Shown here: positions 7,917 through 17,041 of the stretch, one piece after another
Position numbering within the stretch: the stretch's first letter is position 1
Layout: each line of letters opens with the position of its first letter
Assembly (NCBI GenBank): GCA_039908285.1
Contig: JAMOBE010000007.1
Coordinates: 1-64,000, forward strand
DNA length: 64,000 nucleotides
Direction: 5' to 3'
Origin: JAMOBE01 sp039908285
GTDB lineage: Bacteria; Pseudomonadota; Alphaproteobacteria; Rhodospirillales; Rhodospirillaceae
Notes under the pieces: model-generated
The model's input: only the letters and a program-made list of their open reading frames with translations
What the model was told of the DNA's origin: nothing
The model's database searches: none
Program-made: the position numbers and the translations under genes

Positions 7917-8969
7917 TCAGCCATTGAGCAGGCGATCCACCTCGGCCTGGGAAAGACCCTTCGATTCGGTGAGTTCCGGCTGCTGCGGCAGTTCGCCATA
8001 TGCCGAGATCGACTTCGAGGTCGCCAGGAACTTGAGCAGCCGCCCCACCTTGCGGATGCGCTGGCCGGTCAGGTCCTGGAATGAGCAGGCTTCCATCAGG
8101 CCTTCGAGCTTGATGCGGGTCGGCCTGTCCCCGGCTCTGGACATCAGCGTTTCAGCCAGACCGAGGATGCGGCCGACGGCGTTTTCCTGTTCCTTGAGGG
8201 CCGTATCAAGCTGCGTGACCCCCGTGCTCAGGGCCGAGGTCACGGCGGGGGGAAGGACGGAAAGGATGGTGGTCGGGGACTGTGGCACCTGGGGGGGAGG
8301 CTTCTCCCCGCCTCCCTCGACGAAGGACGAGCTTATGCGCTGAACGGTGTCAAGAGACACCATGTTGTCGGATGACTCCTTCGCCAGCATGACGACAAAC
8401 TTCCGAACGGCGGCCACGGCATCGCTCGATACCTTTTCCAGCGGCTGTCCGGAAGCTGTTTCCATTCCAGCGGCATCGTCATCCTTCTTGCCGGCGCCTA
8501 CCATCTTGTCTCTGGATGGTCGCTCCTGATACTTCCAGGCCAGGGGATCCGACGTGGCACTTGCCGCAGATGTCATCGTGGCCTTGTCGACGCCACTGAT
8601 GACGGCGATGAAATCGGACGTGCTGGCTTCCAGATTGAAGACGCGAATGAGGGACCAGGCCTTGGGACCGAGGCCAGTGGTCAGGTACTCGTTGATCCGG
8701 AGCGCCAGTTCGCGGACGATGAGGCCCTTGGCGTCCCGCAGCAGGACACAGACGTCGCAGTTGGGCAGGGTGATGATGCCGTGGGGCACCTGCACGGCGG
8801 CATTGATCTGTTCGACCACCTTGGGGGCGAGTCTGTTGCGATCGCTGAGAAGCGGCAGCCGCGACAACGCCACGACCAGCGCACGCCACCCTATGGCCTT
8901 GCTACCGATCTCCTTCATCAAGCCGGCGAAAGCCTCGGCCTGTTGCGGCGAGGCCTGTTGGGTGGTCAC
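7917..8969 (-). CDS. cheZ: CheZ-family protein phosphatase with long N-terminal region
   Basis: The product is 350 residues. Its C-terminal half contains the CheZ active-site signature CSFQDLTGQRIRKV (about residue 295), which dephosphorylates CheY-P and ends motor signalling. The last residues, LSQAEVDRLLNG, closely resemble the CheY-P-docking peptide at the N terminus of FliM and occupy the place of the CheY-binding peptide at the C terminus of CheZ. The first 130 residues form an extra alpha/beta-looking region (PNCDVCVLLRDAKGLIVREL) that classical CheZ lacks and that I do not recognise. No che operon is nearby; a lone receiver gene lies two genes downstream in the same direction. The CheZ assignment is strong. 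Confidence 0.85.
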   Translation of the reverse strand: MTTQQASPQQAEAFAGLMKEIGSKAIGWRALVVALSRLPLLSDRNRLAPKVVEQINAAVQVPHGIITLPNCDVCVLLRDAKGLIVRELALRINEYLTTGLGPKAWSLIRVFNLEASTSDFIAVISGVDKATMTSAASATSDPLAWKYQERPSRDKMVGAGKKDDDAAGMETASGQPLEKVSSDAVAAVRKFVVMLAKESSDNMVSLDTVQRISSSFVEGGGEKPPPQVPQSPTTILSVLPPAVTSALSTGVTQLDTALKEQENAVGRILGLAETLMSRAGDRPTRIKLEGLMEACSFQDLTGQRIRKVGRLLKFLATSKSISAYGELPQQPELTESKGLSQAEVDRLLNG

Positions 8970-9161
8970 GGCCCTTCTCCCCAGCTTTTCATGTGACCGC
9001 CCAAGAATCCCTCAGGATCTCAATACATCAGCCGATATATCCACGCTATCATGGTCTCCCCCCCGGATGTCAACGCCACCGTCATGCCTCCGCGGGGCGT
9101 CGGCATCGCGATCGAAGACGACCAGGATTTCTCGCTCACCATCCCTCCCCATTCGCGCTCG

Positions 9162-9992
9162 TCATTTGGTAGCCTCCACGACCCAGAAAAACCCGAAGGG
9201 ATTGGGATCATCGCCACACCGATACAGGCGTCCGAAGTTTGGACCATAGCTCTCGGTCTCGATTCTCGAATAGCCCTGGAAGGCGGATTCGATTTCCTGC
9301 CGATTGTACCACTTCATATGCGGAACACCGAAACATTCGTGAAACATGGTCCCAAAAAGCCGTGAATGTGTGCCCTGCCGCTTGAGCCAGCCGTATATGC
9401 AGCGGTCGGTGCCGAGGAGCATGTCCAATCCAGCCTGGAGGGCGCGCAGCATCTTGGCCACGCCGACTTTCAGGGACGGTCTGCGATAAAGGAAGATGTA
9501 AGCTTTGCCTCCTGGCTTCAGTACCCGCAATGCCTCGTTGATGGCCTTCAGGTCGTTGGCGGTATGGTGAAGGACTCCCATGGAGTAGACTGCGTCGAAG
9601 TGGTTGTCGTCGAAGTCGAGGTGTTCGGCATTCCCGACCCGATATTCTGGTGTGACGGTCAAAGTACCATCCACGTAGTCAGCATTGCGCCGGGCGACGT
9701 CCACACTGGCAGGGGAATAATCGATGCCAATGTATGAGCCGCCGGCTGGCATGGCGGCGCACAACAAAGTTGAATCGACCCCCTGACCGCAGCCGATCTC
9801 AAGAATATTGGCATGGGCGGCGCCAATGCGGCGGAGCAACGCCGGCAGGTATGGCTCCATGGCATAGCGCTGTTGAACCTGGGCCTCATATCCAGCGTGC
9901 ACACCGCACGGGTTTGCATCCCAGAACTCTCGAGTACTGGCCAACTCGGGGACTGGATCGGGGACCACGTTGCCTTCTTCCTGCTCGGACAA
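9162..9992 (-). CDS. class I SAM-dependent methyltransferase
   Basis: The product is 276 residues with a Rossmann-type methyltransferase core. SAM-binding motif I is ILEIGCGQG near residue 64, motif II includes YIGIDYSPASVDVARR, and the post-motif region FDAVYSMGVLHHT is typical of Methyltransf_11. The C-terminal third holds an aromatic-rich region that probably shapes the substrate site. The substrate is unknown; lipids, quinones and sugar nucleotides are all possible. The gene is somewhat less GC-rich than its neighbours, which may indicate transfer. It lies 15 bp downstream of the terC-like gene on the same strand and may be co-transcribed with it. Confidence 0.85.
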   Translation of the reverse strand: MSEQEEGNVVPDPVPELASTREFWDANPCGVHAGYEAQVQQRYAMEPYLPALLRRIGAAHANILEIGCGQGVDSTLLCAAMPAGGSYIGIDYSPASVDVARRNADYVDGTLTVTPEYRVGNAEHLDFDDNHFDAVYSMGVLHHTANDLKAINEALRVLKPGGKAYIFLYRRPSLKVGVAKMLRALQAGLDMLLGTDRCIYGWLKRQGTHSRLFGTMFHECFGVPHMKWYNRQEIESAFQGYSRIETESYGPNFGRLYRCGDDPNPFGFFWVVEATK

Positions 9993-10007
9993 TATTTGGA
10001 GTTACCG

Positions 10008-10946
10008 TCACGCCTCGCTGCGGCGGGTCGCCAGCAGCGAGGCGGTGACGGTTACCGCCAGGATGCCGAAGGTGACGCCAAGGGCCACCGCCACCGGCAG
10101 GGGGTAGACGCCGGCCAGCAGAATCTTGACGCCAATGAACATCAGGACCAGCGACAGGCCGTACTTCAGGTACTTGAGCCGCGCCATCAGGTCCCGCAGG
10201 GCGAAATAGAACGAGCGCAGGCCAAGAATGGCGAAGATGTTGGAGGTGAACACGACAAAAGGATCGGTGGTCACGGCGAAGATGGCCGGCACCGAGTCCG
10301 TCGCGAACATGAGGTCGGCGAACTCGACCGAGATCAGGACGATGAACAGCGGCGTGACCATGCTGCGGCCGTTGACACGCACCACGAAGGCATCGCCGTG
10401 GTGTTCGTTGGTAACCGGCAGGTGATTGCGCACCCAGCGCAGGAAGGGCTGGTCGGCGGGCGAGGTCGCCTCCTCGTCCTTGGCGAACAGCATCTTGAAC
10501 CCGGTGATGGCCAGGAACACGCCGAACAGGTACAGGATCCAGTGGAAGTTGGTGATCAGGGCGGCGCCGGCGACGATCATGACCGCCCGCATGGCGATGG
10601 CCCCAAGCACGCCCCAGAACAGCACCCGGTGCTGGAGCGCCGGTGGCACGCCGAACTGACCGAACAGAATCATGAACACGAAAAGGTTGTCAACGCTGAG
10701 GGCCAACTCGATAAGGTAGCCAGTCATGAACTCCAGCGCCGGCTGAGGACCGCGCCAGAAGAAGATGGCAATATTGAACAAAATGGCGCAGCCCACCCAG
10801 ATGACGCTCCACGTCAGCGCCTCCCGCATGGTCACGGCGCGGGCCTTGCGGTGCAGGATGCCAAGATCGAGGGCCAGCAGGGTGACGATCACCGCCCCGA
10901 AGCCGCCCCAGAGCCACATGGTGGAATCCATCGTGCCGTCCATCAT
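10008..10946 (-). CDS. TerC family integral membrane protein
   Basis: The product is 312 residues with about eight or nine predicted membrane helices and the conserved TerC acidic signature: ELALSVDNLFVFMILF near residue 80 and FADLMFATDSVPAIFAVT near residue 208. TerC proteins are implicated in metal-ion export, notably manganese (Alx, MeeF/MeeY), and were first found in tellurite-resistance clusters. No other ter genes are adjacent. The start overlaps the stop of the upstream MoxR-type ATPase gene by 4 bp (ATGA), so both are expressed together. No riboswitch was recognised upstream, as expected for an internal operon gene. Confidence 0.9.
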   Translation of the reverse strand: MMDGTMDSTMWLWGGFGAVIVTLLALDLGILHRKARAVTMREALTWSVIWVGCAILFNIAIFFWRGPQPALEFMTGYLIELALSVDNLFVFMILFGQFGVPPALQHRVLFWGVLGAIAMRAVMIVAGAALITNFHWILYLFGVFLAITGFKMLFAKDEEATSPADQPFLRWVRNHLPVTNEHHGDAFVVRVNGRSMVTPLFIVLISVEFADLMFATDSVPAIFAVTTDPFVVFTSNIFAILGLRSFYFALRDLMARLKYLKYGLSLVLMFIGVKILLAGVYPLPVAVALGVTFGILAVTVTASLLATRRSEA

Positions 10947-11791
10947 CGTCCCTCCCTTCGAGGCTGGACCGCGAGGCGTTCCAGCAGACTGACGTCCTGT
11001 TCGTTCTTGATCAGGGCACCGTAGAGCGGCGCCACGGCTGCCCTGGCATCCGTGGCGCGCAGGGCCTCGGGCGGCAGGTCCTCGGCCAGAAGCAGCTTGA
11101 TCCAGTCGAGAAGCTCCGACGTGGAGGGCCGCTTTTTCAACCCACCCACGTCCCGCAGTTCATAGAACACATTCAGCGCCTCGCGCACCAGGTTGCGCTT
11201 GATGTCGGGAAAATGGACATCGACGATCCTCTCCATGGTCTCGCGATCCGGGAAGCGGATGTAGTGGAAGAAGCAGCGGCGCAGGAAGGCGTCCGGCAGA
11301 TCCTTCTCGTTGTTGGAGGTGATGATCACCACCGGCCGCTTCGCCGCCTTGACCATCTGGCGGGTCTCGTGGACGTAGAACTCCATGCGGTCCAGTTCCA
11401 GGAGAAGATCGTTCGGGAACTCGATGTCCGCCTTGTCGATTTCGTCGATCAGCAGCACCGCGCCGGGGGTCTCGAACGCCTCCCACAGCTTGCCGCGGAT
11501 GATATAGTTGCCGATGTCGTGGACCCTGGCCTCGCCGAGCTGGGAGTCCCGCAGCCGCGACACCGCGTCGTATTCATACATGCCGTGCTGGGCCTTGGTG
11601 GTGGACTTGATGTGCCAGGAAATCAGCGGCCGTCCCAGCGCTCCCGCCACCTCCTGGGCCAGCACCGTCTTGCCGGTCCCGGGCTCCCCCTTGACCAGCA
11701 GCGGCCGCTCCAGGGTGACGGCGGCATTGACGGCGACCATCAGGTCCTCCGTCGCCACGTAGGAGTCGGTGCCGGCAAAGGTCCGTGCCAT
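10943..11791 (-). CDS. MoxR-type AAA+ ATPase
   Basis: The product is 282 residues with a AAA+ core. Walker A is KGEPGTGKTVLAQE near residue 38, Walker B is GAVLLIDEIDKAD, and sensor 1 lies in PVVIITSNNEKDLPDAFLRRC, which also contains the arginine-rich region. MoxR ATPases are chaperone-like factors that mature metal enzymes or other complexes, usually together with a vWA-domain protein. No vWA gene is adjacent, although one exists at 61 kb. The start at 11791 was chosen for its GGGTGGA site; the frame runs open to 12085 through intergenic DNA. It is translationally coupled to the TerC gene. Confidence 0.9.
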   Translation of the reverse strand: MARTFAGTDSYVATEDLMVAVNAAVTLERPLLVKGEPGTGKTVLAQEVAGALGRPLISWHIKSTTKAQHGMYEYDAVSRLRDSQLGEARVHDIGNYIIRGKLWEAFETPGAVLLIDEIDKADIEFPNDLLLELDRMEFYVHETRQMVKAAKRPVVIITSNNEKDLPDAFLRRCFFHYIRFPDRETMERIVDVHFPDIKRNLVREALNVFYELRDVGGLKKRPSTSELLDWIKLLLAEDLPPEALRATDARAAVAPLYGALIKNEQDVSLLERLAVQPRREGR

Positions 11792-11873
11792 GGTCGTTCC
11801 ACCCTTGTCGTCTTCCCCGATGCACCTTAGAAGTCCCGGGCGACGGGAGCAAGACGCATGAAAGGCCGCACGG

Positions 11874-12068
11874 ATGGCGCAACGAAATCCCCTGGAGACC
11901 CCCTGCACCGGCGTGTGCCGACTGGACGACGGCACCGGCTGGTGCGTGGGCTGCTTTCGCACCATCGACGAAATCGCCCACTGGTCCTCCAAAAGCCTGG
12001 AGGAGCGGCGCGCCGTCCTGGCCCGCACCACCGGCCGCCGGTTCCAGCCGAAACGAACGGGGTCATGA
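11874..12068 (+). CDS. DUF1289 family small protein
   Basis: The product is a 64-residue protein of the DUF1289 family. It shows the conserved pattern CTGVCRLDDGTGWCVGCFRTIDEI, with four cysteines that could bind a metal or an iron-sulfur cluster, and the trailing W...L..R.A. The function is unknown. It is divergently oriented from the MoxR-type gene, whose start is 83 bp away, and convergent with xerC. The two 3' ends are separated by a strong GC-rich hairpin. The size and the motif both fit the family, so the call is good although the role cannot be stated. Confidence 0.85.
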   Translation: MAQRNPLETPCTGVCRLDDGTGWCVGCFRTIDEIAHWSSKSLEERRAVLARTTGRRFQPKRTGS

Positions 12069-12090
12069 GTCCGAATTCTCCGCAACCGTC

Positions 12091-12126
12091 ACTCCCTCTC
12101 CCCCCGGAAGAGGGGGGAGAGGGCTT
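12091..12126. terminator. REP-like palindrome acting as bidirectional terminator, copy 2
   Basis: An inverted repeat with arms CCCTCTCCCCCC and GGGGGGAGAGGG separated by GGAAGA lies exactly between the convergent DUF1289 and xerC genes and reaches into the xerC stop codon. It belongs to the same dispersed family as the copies at 10, 48481, 55285 and 62757. Its position suggests termination or mRNA protection for both genes, but it lacks a clear T-run. Confidence 0.6.
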
Positions 12127-13084
12127 ACGTGACGGTCTTCTTAGCCCGCGGGTGGGCGTCGCGGTAGACGGCGGAGAGGCGGCTTGCGTCCACTTCGGTA
12201 TAGCGCTGGGTGGTGGACAGGGAGGCGTGGCCGAGGAGTTCCTGGATGGTGCGCAGATCCCCTCCCCCGGCCAGCAGATGGGTGGCGAAGCTGTGGCGGA
12301 GGGCATGGGGCGTCGCCGTCTCCGGCAGGCCAAGGAGAGCCCTCAGCCGCCGCACCTGCCGCTGCACCACCCCCGGGTTGAGCGGTCCCCCCCGGGCGCC
12401 GACGAACAGCGAATCGTCCGGCCCCAGCCGATAGGGACAGAGGGCCAGATAGGCCTCGATGGCCTCCACCACCACCGGCAGCAGCGGCACCACCCGCTGC
12501 TTGCGGCCCTTGCCGGTGATGACCATGGCTTCGCCCGCCGGCCGGTCGCGCCGGGTCAGCCCCAGCGCCTCCCCAATACGCAGGCCGCAGCCGTACAGCA
12601 GGGTCAGCAGCGCCACGTCGCGGGCGGCGAGCCATGGCTCGTCCTGCAGTTCCGGGGCGGCGGCGAGAGCCTCCAGCGCCTCGTCCTCGGCCAGGGCCTT
12701 CGGCACCGAGCGGGGTGTGCGCGGCGAGCGCACGGCGGCGAGTGCCGGGTTGGCGCCGTGGCCGTTGCGCTCGAGCCAGCGGAAGAACCCCCGCAGCGTC
12801 GACATGGCCCGCGCCAGTGACGACCGCGCCAGCCCCTCGTCGGTGCGGGCGGCCAGGTAGGCGCGGAAGTCGGAGACGGCCAGGGCCGGCAGGTCGGCCA
12901 GGGCCGGCTCCGCCCCCAGATGGCCGGTGAGGAAGGACAGAAACGCCGAAAGGTCGCGGCCATAGCCGTCGATGGTGTGCAGGGAGGCCTGCCGCTCCGA
13001 GCGCAGCCACTCCTGCCACCCGGTGACGGCCGTCCGCAGGGCCGCGTCGCCGGGAAAATGGATCAGCCCGACGCCCGCACCCAT
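12125..13084 (-). CDS. xerC: tyrosine recombinase XerC
   Basis: The product is 319 residues. It has an N-terminal SAM-like core-binding domain (about 20-110) and a C-terminal catalytic domain holding the complete tyrosine-recombinase set: Arg in GCGLRIGEALGL, Lys in ITGKGRKQR, the HALRHSFATH motif, His in LLGHASLSTTQ and the nucleophile Tyr in QRYTEVD. It most probably acts with XerD at dif to resolve chromosome dimers. The adjacent DUF484 gene is a common partner of xerC in proteobacteria and supports the housekeeping role rather than a phage or integron origin. The start at 13084 lies 22 bp inside the upstream gene's 3' end; the frame is open further upstream. Confidence 0.92.
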   Translation of the reverse strand: MGAGVGLIHFPGDAALRTAVTGWQEWLRSERQASLHTIDGYGRDLSAFLSFLTGHLGAEPALADLPALAVSDFRAYLAARTDEGLARSSLARAMSTLRGFFRWLERNGHGANPALAAVRSPRTPRSVPKALAEDEALEALAAAPELQDEPWLAARDVALLTLLYGCGLRIGEALGLTRRDRPAGEAMVITGKGRKQRVVPLLPVVVEAIEAYLALCPYRLGPDDSLFVGARGGPLNPGVVQRQVRRLRALLGLPETATPHALRHSFATHLLAGGGDLRTIQELLGHASLSTTQRYTEVDASRLSAVYRDAHPRAKKTVT

Positions 13085-13764
13085 TGCCGCACCCCCTGCT
13101 CCACCACCCGGGCCAGGAACATCAGCAGCTCGGTCCCCTGACCGGGGTGAAAGAACGACGGATCGCGCGACCCCAGCGCCAGCAGCCCGTCCGGGAGCCC
13201 TCCCCCGGGGGACAGACGCACCAGGGCATCCGACTGCACCGACGCCGCCCCCTCGCCGAACAGCCGGGCGTCGCCGACCACATGGTCGCGCAGCAGTGCC
13301 TCGCGCCGCCCCAGCAGGCGGGTCACCTGGCCGGCCTCCAGACGGGCCAGCGGCACGCCATCGCCAGCGGTCGCCCCGGGCTCCAGCCCCAGCACCGCGA
13401 TATCCACGTCCAGAAGGGAGGCCACGTCCTCGCTCACCACCCGGCACAGGCCCTCGAAGCCGCCCGCCCCCAGCACCGCCAGCACCGCCCGGTGGGTGCG
13501 GCCCTGGGTCGACATGTTGGTGCGGGTGGTCTGCAGCAGTTCGTCGGCGCAGCCGCGAAGATTGTCGAGTTCGTCGCGCAGGCGATCGACCATGTACTGT
13601 TGGAGGTCGACCACGGGACCGGCTCCCCAGCGGGATGGCGGCGAGGGAATGAGATCGATGTTGTCGCCCAGGAACTCCGGGTGGCGTCGCAGATAGTCGG
13701 CAACCTGTCCGGGCGAGAGATCGTCCTCGGCATCGAAGGTGGCGGCGTCGTCCCTGGTGGCCAA
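13063..13764 (-). CDS. DUF484 family protein
   Basis: The product is 233 residues of the DUF484 family, which has a GAF-like fold. The N-terminal PGQVADYLRRHPEFLGDN stretch is the family signature, followed by a coiled-coil segment (about 55-85) and the GAF-like core (VSEDVASLLDVDIAVLGLEPG). The C terminus has GSRDPSFFHPGQGTELLMFLARVVEQ. Its role is unknown, but it is commonly encoded directly upstream of xerC, as here, where the two genes overlap by about 22 bp. The gap to the upstream transaldolase-like gene is 17 bp, so a three-gene operon is likely. Confidence 0.9.
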   Translation of the reverse strand: MATRDDAATFDAEDDLSPGQVADYLRRHPEFLGDNIDLIPSPPSRWGAGPVVDLQQYMVDRLRDELDNLRGCADELLQTTRTNMSTQGRTHRAVLAVLGAGGFEGLCRVVSEDVASLLDVDIAVLGLEPGATAGDGVPLARLEAGQVTRLLGRREALLRDHVVGDARLFGEGAASVQSDALVRLSPGGGLPDGLLALGSRDPSFFHPGQGTELLMFLARVVEQGVRQWVRASG

Positions 13765-13781
13765 GTCCGTGTCTCCCTGCC

Positions 13782-14441
13782 TCAGCCGATGATGCGCAGC
13801 CCGCTGCTGGTCCAGTCGTCCACGAAGCGGGCGAGTCCCTGGTCCGTCAGCGGGTGGTCGAAAAGCTGCCGGAACACCTTGGCCGGCACGGTGACCACGT
13901 CGGCGCCGATGCGGGCTGCCTCCACCACGTGGGAGATGGTGCGCACCGACGCCACCAGGACCTCGGTTTCCATCCGGTCGTAGTTGCGGAAGATGCGGAC
14001 GATATCGGCGATCAGCGCCATGCCGTCGGCACCCACGTCGTCAAGCCGGCCGGCGAAGGGCGACACGAAGGTCGCGCCGGCCTTGGCCGCCAGAATCGCC
14101 TGCGTCGCCGAGAAGCACAGGGTCACGTTGGTCATGGCGCCCTCGTTGGCGAGAACGCGGCAGACGGCGAGTCCCTCGCGGGTCATGGGCAGCTTGACCG
14201 CCACCTGCTGGCCCAGGTCGTGCAGGATCCGTCCTTCCGCCAGCATGCCGGCGTAGTCGGTGGCTCCCACTTCGGCACTGACCGGCCCGGGCACGATGGT
14301 GCAGATGTCGGCGATGAGATCGAGGAATTTCCGTCCGGTCCGGGCGGCCAGCGTCGGGTTGGTGGTCACCCCGTCCACCAGTCCGGTGGACACCGCCTCG
14401 CGGATTTCGACGACGTCGGCGGAATCGATGAAGATCTTCAT
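13782..14441 (-). CDS. fsa: fructose-6-phosphate aldolase / transaldolase-like enzyme
   Basis: The product is 219 residues, the length of the short (subfamily 3/4) transaldolases and fructose-6-phosphate aldolases. The N terminus (MKIFIDSADVVEIREA) and the GVTTNPTLA motif are characteristic, and the Schiff-base lysine is in VAVKLPMT near residue 85. It catalyses either aldol transfer of dihydroxyacetone units in the non-oxidative pentose-phosphate pathway or cleavage of fructose 6-phosphate; sequence alone does not separate these. It is cytoplasmic and decameric in the family. Its start is divergent from priA with an 81-bp gap that must hold both promoters. Confidence 0.9.
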   Translation of the reverse strand: MKIFIDSADVVEIREAVSTGLVDGVTTNPTLAARTGRKFLDLIADICTIVPGPVSAEVGATDYAGMLAEGRILHDLGQQVAVKLPMTREGLAVCRVLANEGAMTNVTLCFSATQAILAAKAGATFVSPFAGRLDDVGADGMALIADIVRIFRNYDRMETEVLVASVRTISHVVEAARIGADVVTVPAKVFRQLFDHPLTDQGLARFVDDWTSSGLRIIG

Positions 14442-14522
14442 GGAAGTGTGAACAGTCCGTGCCCTGACCCTCCCGCCGTGGCGGATGGCCACCGGCGGAT
14501 GCTCTGAGGTAGAGTGTAGCCC

Positions 14523-16778
14523 ATGCCCTACCAGAACACCAGTTCCCGCCAGGACCCGGATACCGAAATCGCCACCGATTACCCTCCGGGGGCCATGGTG
14601 GCGGTGCAGCTTCCCCTGGCCGTCGGCGGCGCCTACGATTATCGCCTGCCGGTGGACGCCGGCGTTTACGCCGGGGCGTTCGTTCTGGTCCCCCTCGGCC
14701 GTCGCCAGGAGGTGGGCGTGGTGTGGGGACCGGCCAGCGGGGGCCTGCCCGAGTCCCGGATCCGGCCGGTGACCGACATCCTGTCGGTGCCGCCGCTGCC
14801 CGAGGTGGTGCGGCGATTCGTGGACTGGGTGGCGGCCTATACCCTCCATCCCCGGGGAACCGTGTTGAGGATGGCAATGTCCGTCGGGTCGGTGTTCTCC
14901 GGCCAGCCGCCCCCGCCCCGGGCCGGCTATCACCTGGGGGAGGCGGCCATTCCCGCCGACTCCGTCAGGGTGAGCGCCCAACGGCGGAAAGTGCTGGAAG
15001 CGGCCGGACGCAGCCCCGGCCTGCCAGCCTCCGAACTGGCCCGTGCGGCCGGGGTGACGGCGGGCGTGGTCCGGGGACTCGCCGCTGCCGGTCTGCTCAG
15101 GGCGGTGCCCCTCGACTCGGGGGCGCGATTCGGCCTCCCCGACCCGCGGCGGCCCGGACCGGTCCTGTCGCCGTCCCAGGCCGCGGCCGCCACCCACCTG
15201 ACGTCCCGGGTCGCCGAGGGCGGGTTCGGCGTCACCCTGCTCCACGGCGTCACCGGCTCGGGCAAGACCGAGGTCTATTTCGAGGCGATGGCCGGGGTGC
15301 TGGAGCAGGGACGCCAGGCCCTGGTGCTGCTGCCGGAGATCGCCCTGACCGCCCAGTGGCTGGACCGCTTCGCCGCGCGCTTCGGCACCCGGCCGGCGCC
15401 GTGGCATTCCGAACTCGGCGATGCGGCGCGGCGCGACACCTGGCGCGGGGTGGCCGAGGGCCGGGCCCGGGTGGTGGTGGGCGCCCGCTCGGCCCTGTTC
15501 CTGCCGTTTCCCGACCTTGGCCTGATCGTCGTCGACGAGGAACACGAGTCGGCCTTCAAGCAGGAGGACGGAGTCGCCTATCACGCCCGCGACATGGCGG
15601 TGGTGCGGGCGCGCCTCGGCGAGCACCCGGTGGTTCTGGCCAGCGCCACCCCGTCGCTGGAAACCCTCACCAACGTGGAGCGCGGCCGCTATCACCGGGT
15701 GCACCTGCCCGATCGCCACGGCGGCGCCTCCATGCCCACGGTCAGCGTCATCGACATGCGCCGCGAGCCGCCGGAAAAAGGGTCCTGGGGGCCGTCATGG
15801 CTGTCGCCGCCGCTGGTGGCCGAGGTGTCCAGCACCCTGGCGTCGGGCGAGCAGGCGATGCTGTTCCTCAATCGCCGGGGATACGCTCCCCTGACCCTGT
15901 GCCGCAACTGCGGCCATCGGCTGCACTGTCCGAACTGCTCGGCGTGGCTGGTGGAGCACCGGACGACGGGGCTCTTGCAGTGTCATCACTGCGCCCATGC
16001 CATCCGCCTGCCCCGCGCCTGCCCGTCGTGCTCGGCCGAGGATCGCTTCGCCGCCTGCGGACCCGGGGTGGAGCGGGTGGCGGAGGAGGCGGCGGCCCGC
16101 TTCGCCACGGCCCGGATCGCGGTGATGACCAGCGACACCCTCTCCGGTCCGGCGGCGGCGGAGTCCCTGGTGCGGCGGGTGATGGCGCACCAGGTGGACC
16201 TCCTGATCGGCACCCAGATCATGGCCAAGGGCTATCATTTTCCGTTGCTGACCCTGGTGGGAGTGGTGGACGCCGATCTCGGGCTCGGCGGCGGGGACCT
16301 CCGGGCGGCGGAGCGGACCCTGCAACTGCTCGGTCAGGTGTCGGGCCGGGCGGGACGGGCCGACCGCCCCGGCCGCGTGCTGGTTCAGAGTCACGATCCG
16401 ACTCATCCGGTCATCGCCGCCCTGGTGGACGGCGATCCGGAGGCCTTCTATGCCGTCGAGACCGAACAACGACGCCTCGCCCGGATGCCACCCTTCGGCC
16501 GCCTGGTGGGGCTGATCGTCTCCGGCAGCGAAGCGGCCCGGGTGGACCAGGCGGCCGCGGAACTCGCCCGTACCGCGCCGCGCGGGGCCGGCGTCCTGGT
16601 CCTCGGCCCGGCACCGGCGCCGCTCGCCTATCTGCGGGGGCGCCACCGCCGCCGACTGCTGCTCAAGACCGACCTCGAGGTGCGGGTGCAGCCCCTCCTC
16701 CGCGCCTGGCTCGCCATGGTGAAGCCGGCGGCCGGCGTCAGGGTGCAGGTGGACGTGGACCCGTACAGCTTCAATTGA
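14523..16778 (+). CDS. priA: primosomal replication restart helicase PriA
   Basis: The product is 751 residues. It has an N-terminal 3' DNA-binding region, a winged-helix region and a superfamily-2 helicase core with Walker A GVTGSGKTEVYFEAM and Walker B IVVDEEHESAFKQ. Between the helicase lobes are the zinc-binding cysteines (CRNCGHRLHCPNC, CHHC and CPSC). The TQIMAKGYHFP motif V and QVSGRAGRADRPG motif VI are intact. PriA reloads the replicative helicase at stalled forks. The first ATG at 14523 gives an unusually long hydrophilic leader, and Met25 would be an alternative start. The next gene is the ATP synthase operon after a 260-bp gap. Confidence 0.93.
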   Translation: MPYQNTSSRQDPDTEIATDYPPGAMVAVQLPLAVGGAYDYRLPVDAGVYAGAFVLVPLGRRQEVGVVWGPASGGLPESRIRPVTDILSVPPLPEVVRRFVDWVAAYTLHPRGTVLRMAMSVGSVFSGQPPPPRAGYHLGEAAIPADSVRVSAQRRKVLEAAGRSPGLPASELARAAGVTAGVVRGLAAAGLLRAVPLDSGARFGLPDPRRPGPVLSPSQAAAATHLTSRVAEGGFGVTLLHGVTGSGKTEVYFEAMAGVLEQGRQALVLLPEIALTAQWLDRFAARFGTRPAPWHSELGDAARRDTWRGVAEGRARVVVGARSALFLPFPDLGLIVVDEEHESAFKQEDGVAYHARDMAVVRARLGEHPVVLASATPSLETLTNVERGRYHRVHLPDRHGGASMPTVSVIDMRREPPEKGSWGPSWLSPPLVAEVSSTLASGEQAMLFLNRRGYAPLTLCRNCGHRLHCPNCSAWLVEHRTTGLLQCHHCAHAIRLPRACPSCSAEDRFAACGPGVERVAEEAAARFATARIAVMTSDTLSGPAAAESLVRRVMAHQVDLLIGTQIMAKGYHFPLLTLVGVVDADLGLGGGDLRAAERTLQLLGQVSGRAGRADRPGRVLVQSHDPTHPVIAALVDGDPEAFYAVETEQRRLARMPPFGRLVGLIVSGSEAARVDQAAAELARTAPRGAGVLVLGPAPAPLAYLRGRHRRRLLLKTDLEVRVQPLLRAWLAMVKPAAGVRVQVDVDPYSFN

Positions 16779-17041
16779 CGTCGCCGCCGGGGCAGGACTG
16801 ACTTCGGAACAGGAGAGACGATACGCGTCAATCCTCGTTTCAGCCGCCGGGTTCGGCTTGCAACGGGCGCGATGCTGTGTTACTTGATCGGCAGCGGCGA
16901 AACGGGGGTTGCGCCGTGCGTCAAGGTCCTATCCCAGCGGCTTTTCCGGCCGCGGACGGGACGGCGGGGGCGGGCGGCTTCGAGCAGCTTCAGACAGCAT
17001 GCTGGCCGGCAACTGAACGGCGATTTCGGGGACGACGGAAA

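Noticed and set aside
9020..9247. A 75-codon frame on the minus strand between cheZ and the methyltransferase.
   Set aside because: It overlaps the methyltransferase end, has no ribosome-binding site and no recognisable features.
10008..10946. TerC together with the vWA/kinase/PP2C genes as one tellurium-resistance system.
   Set aside because: They are about 50 kb apart and terC is coupled to a MoxR-type gene. TerC proteins also serve in manganese export.
16779..17041. An atpI or Fo gene upstream of atpH.
   Set aside because: No membrane-protein frame is present. In alphaproteobacteria the Fo genes are usually elsewhere.
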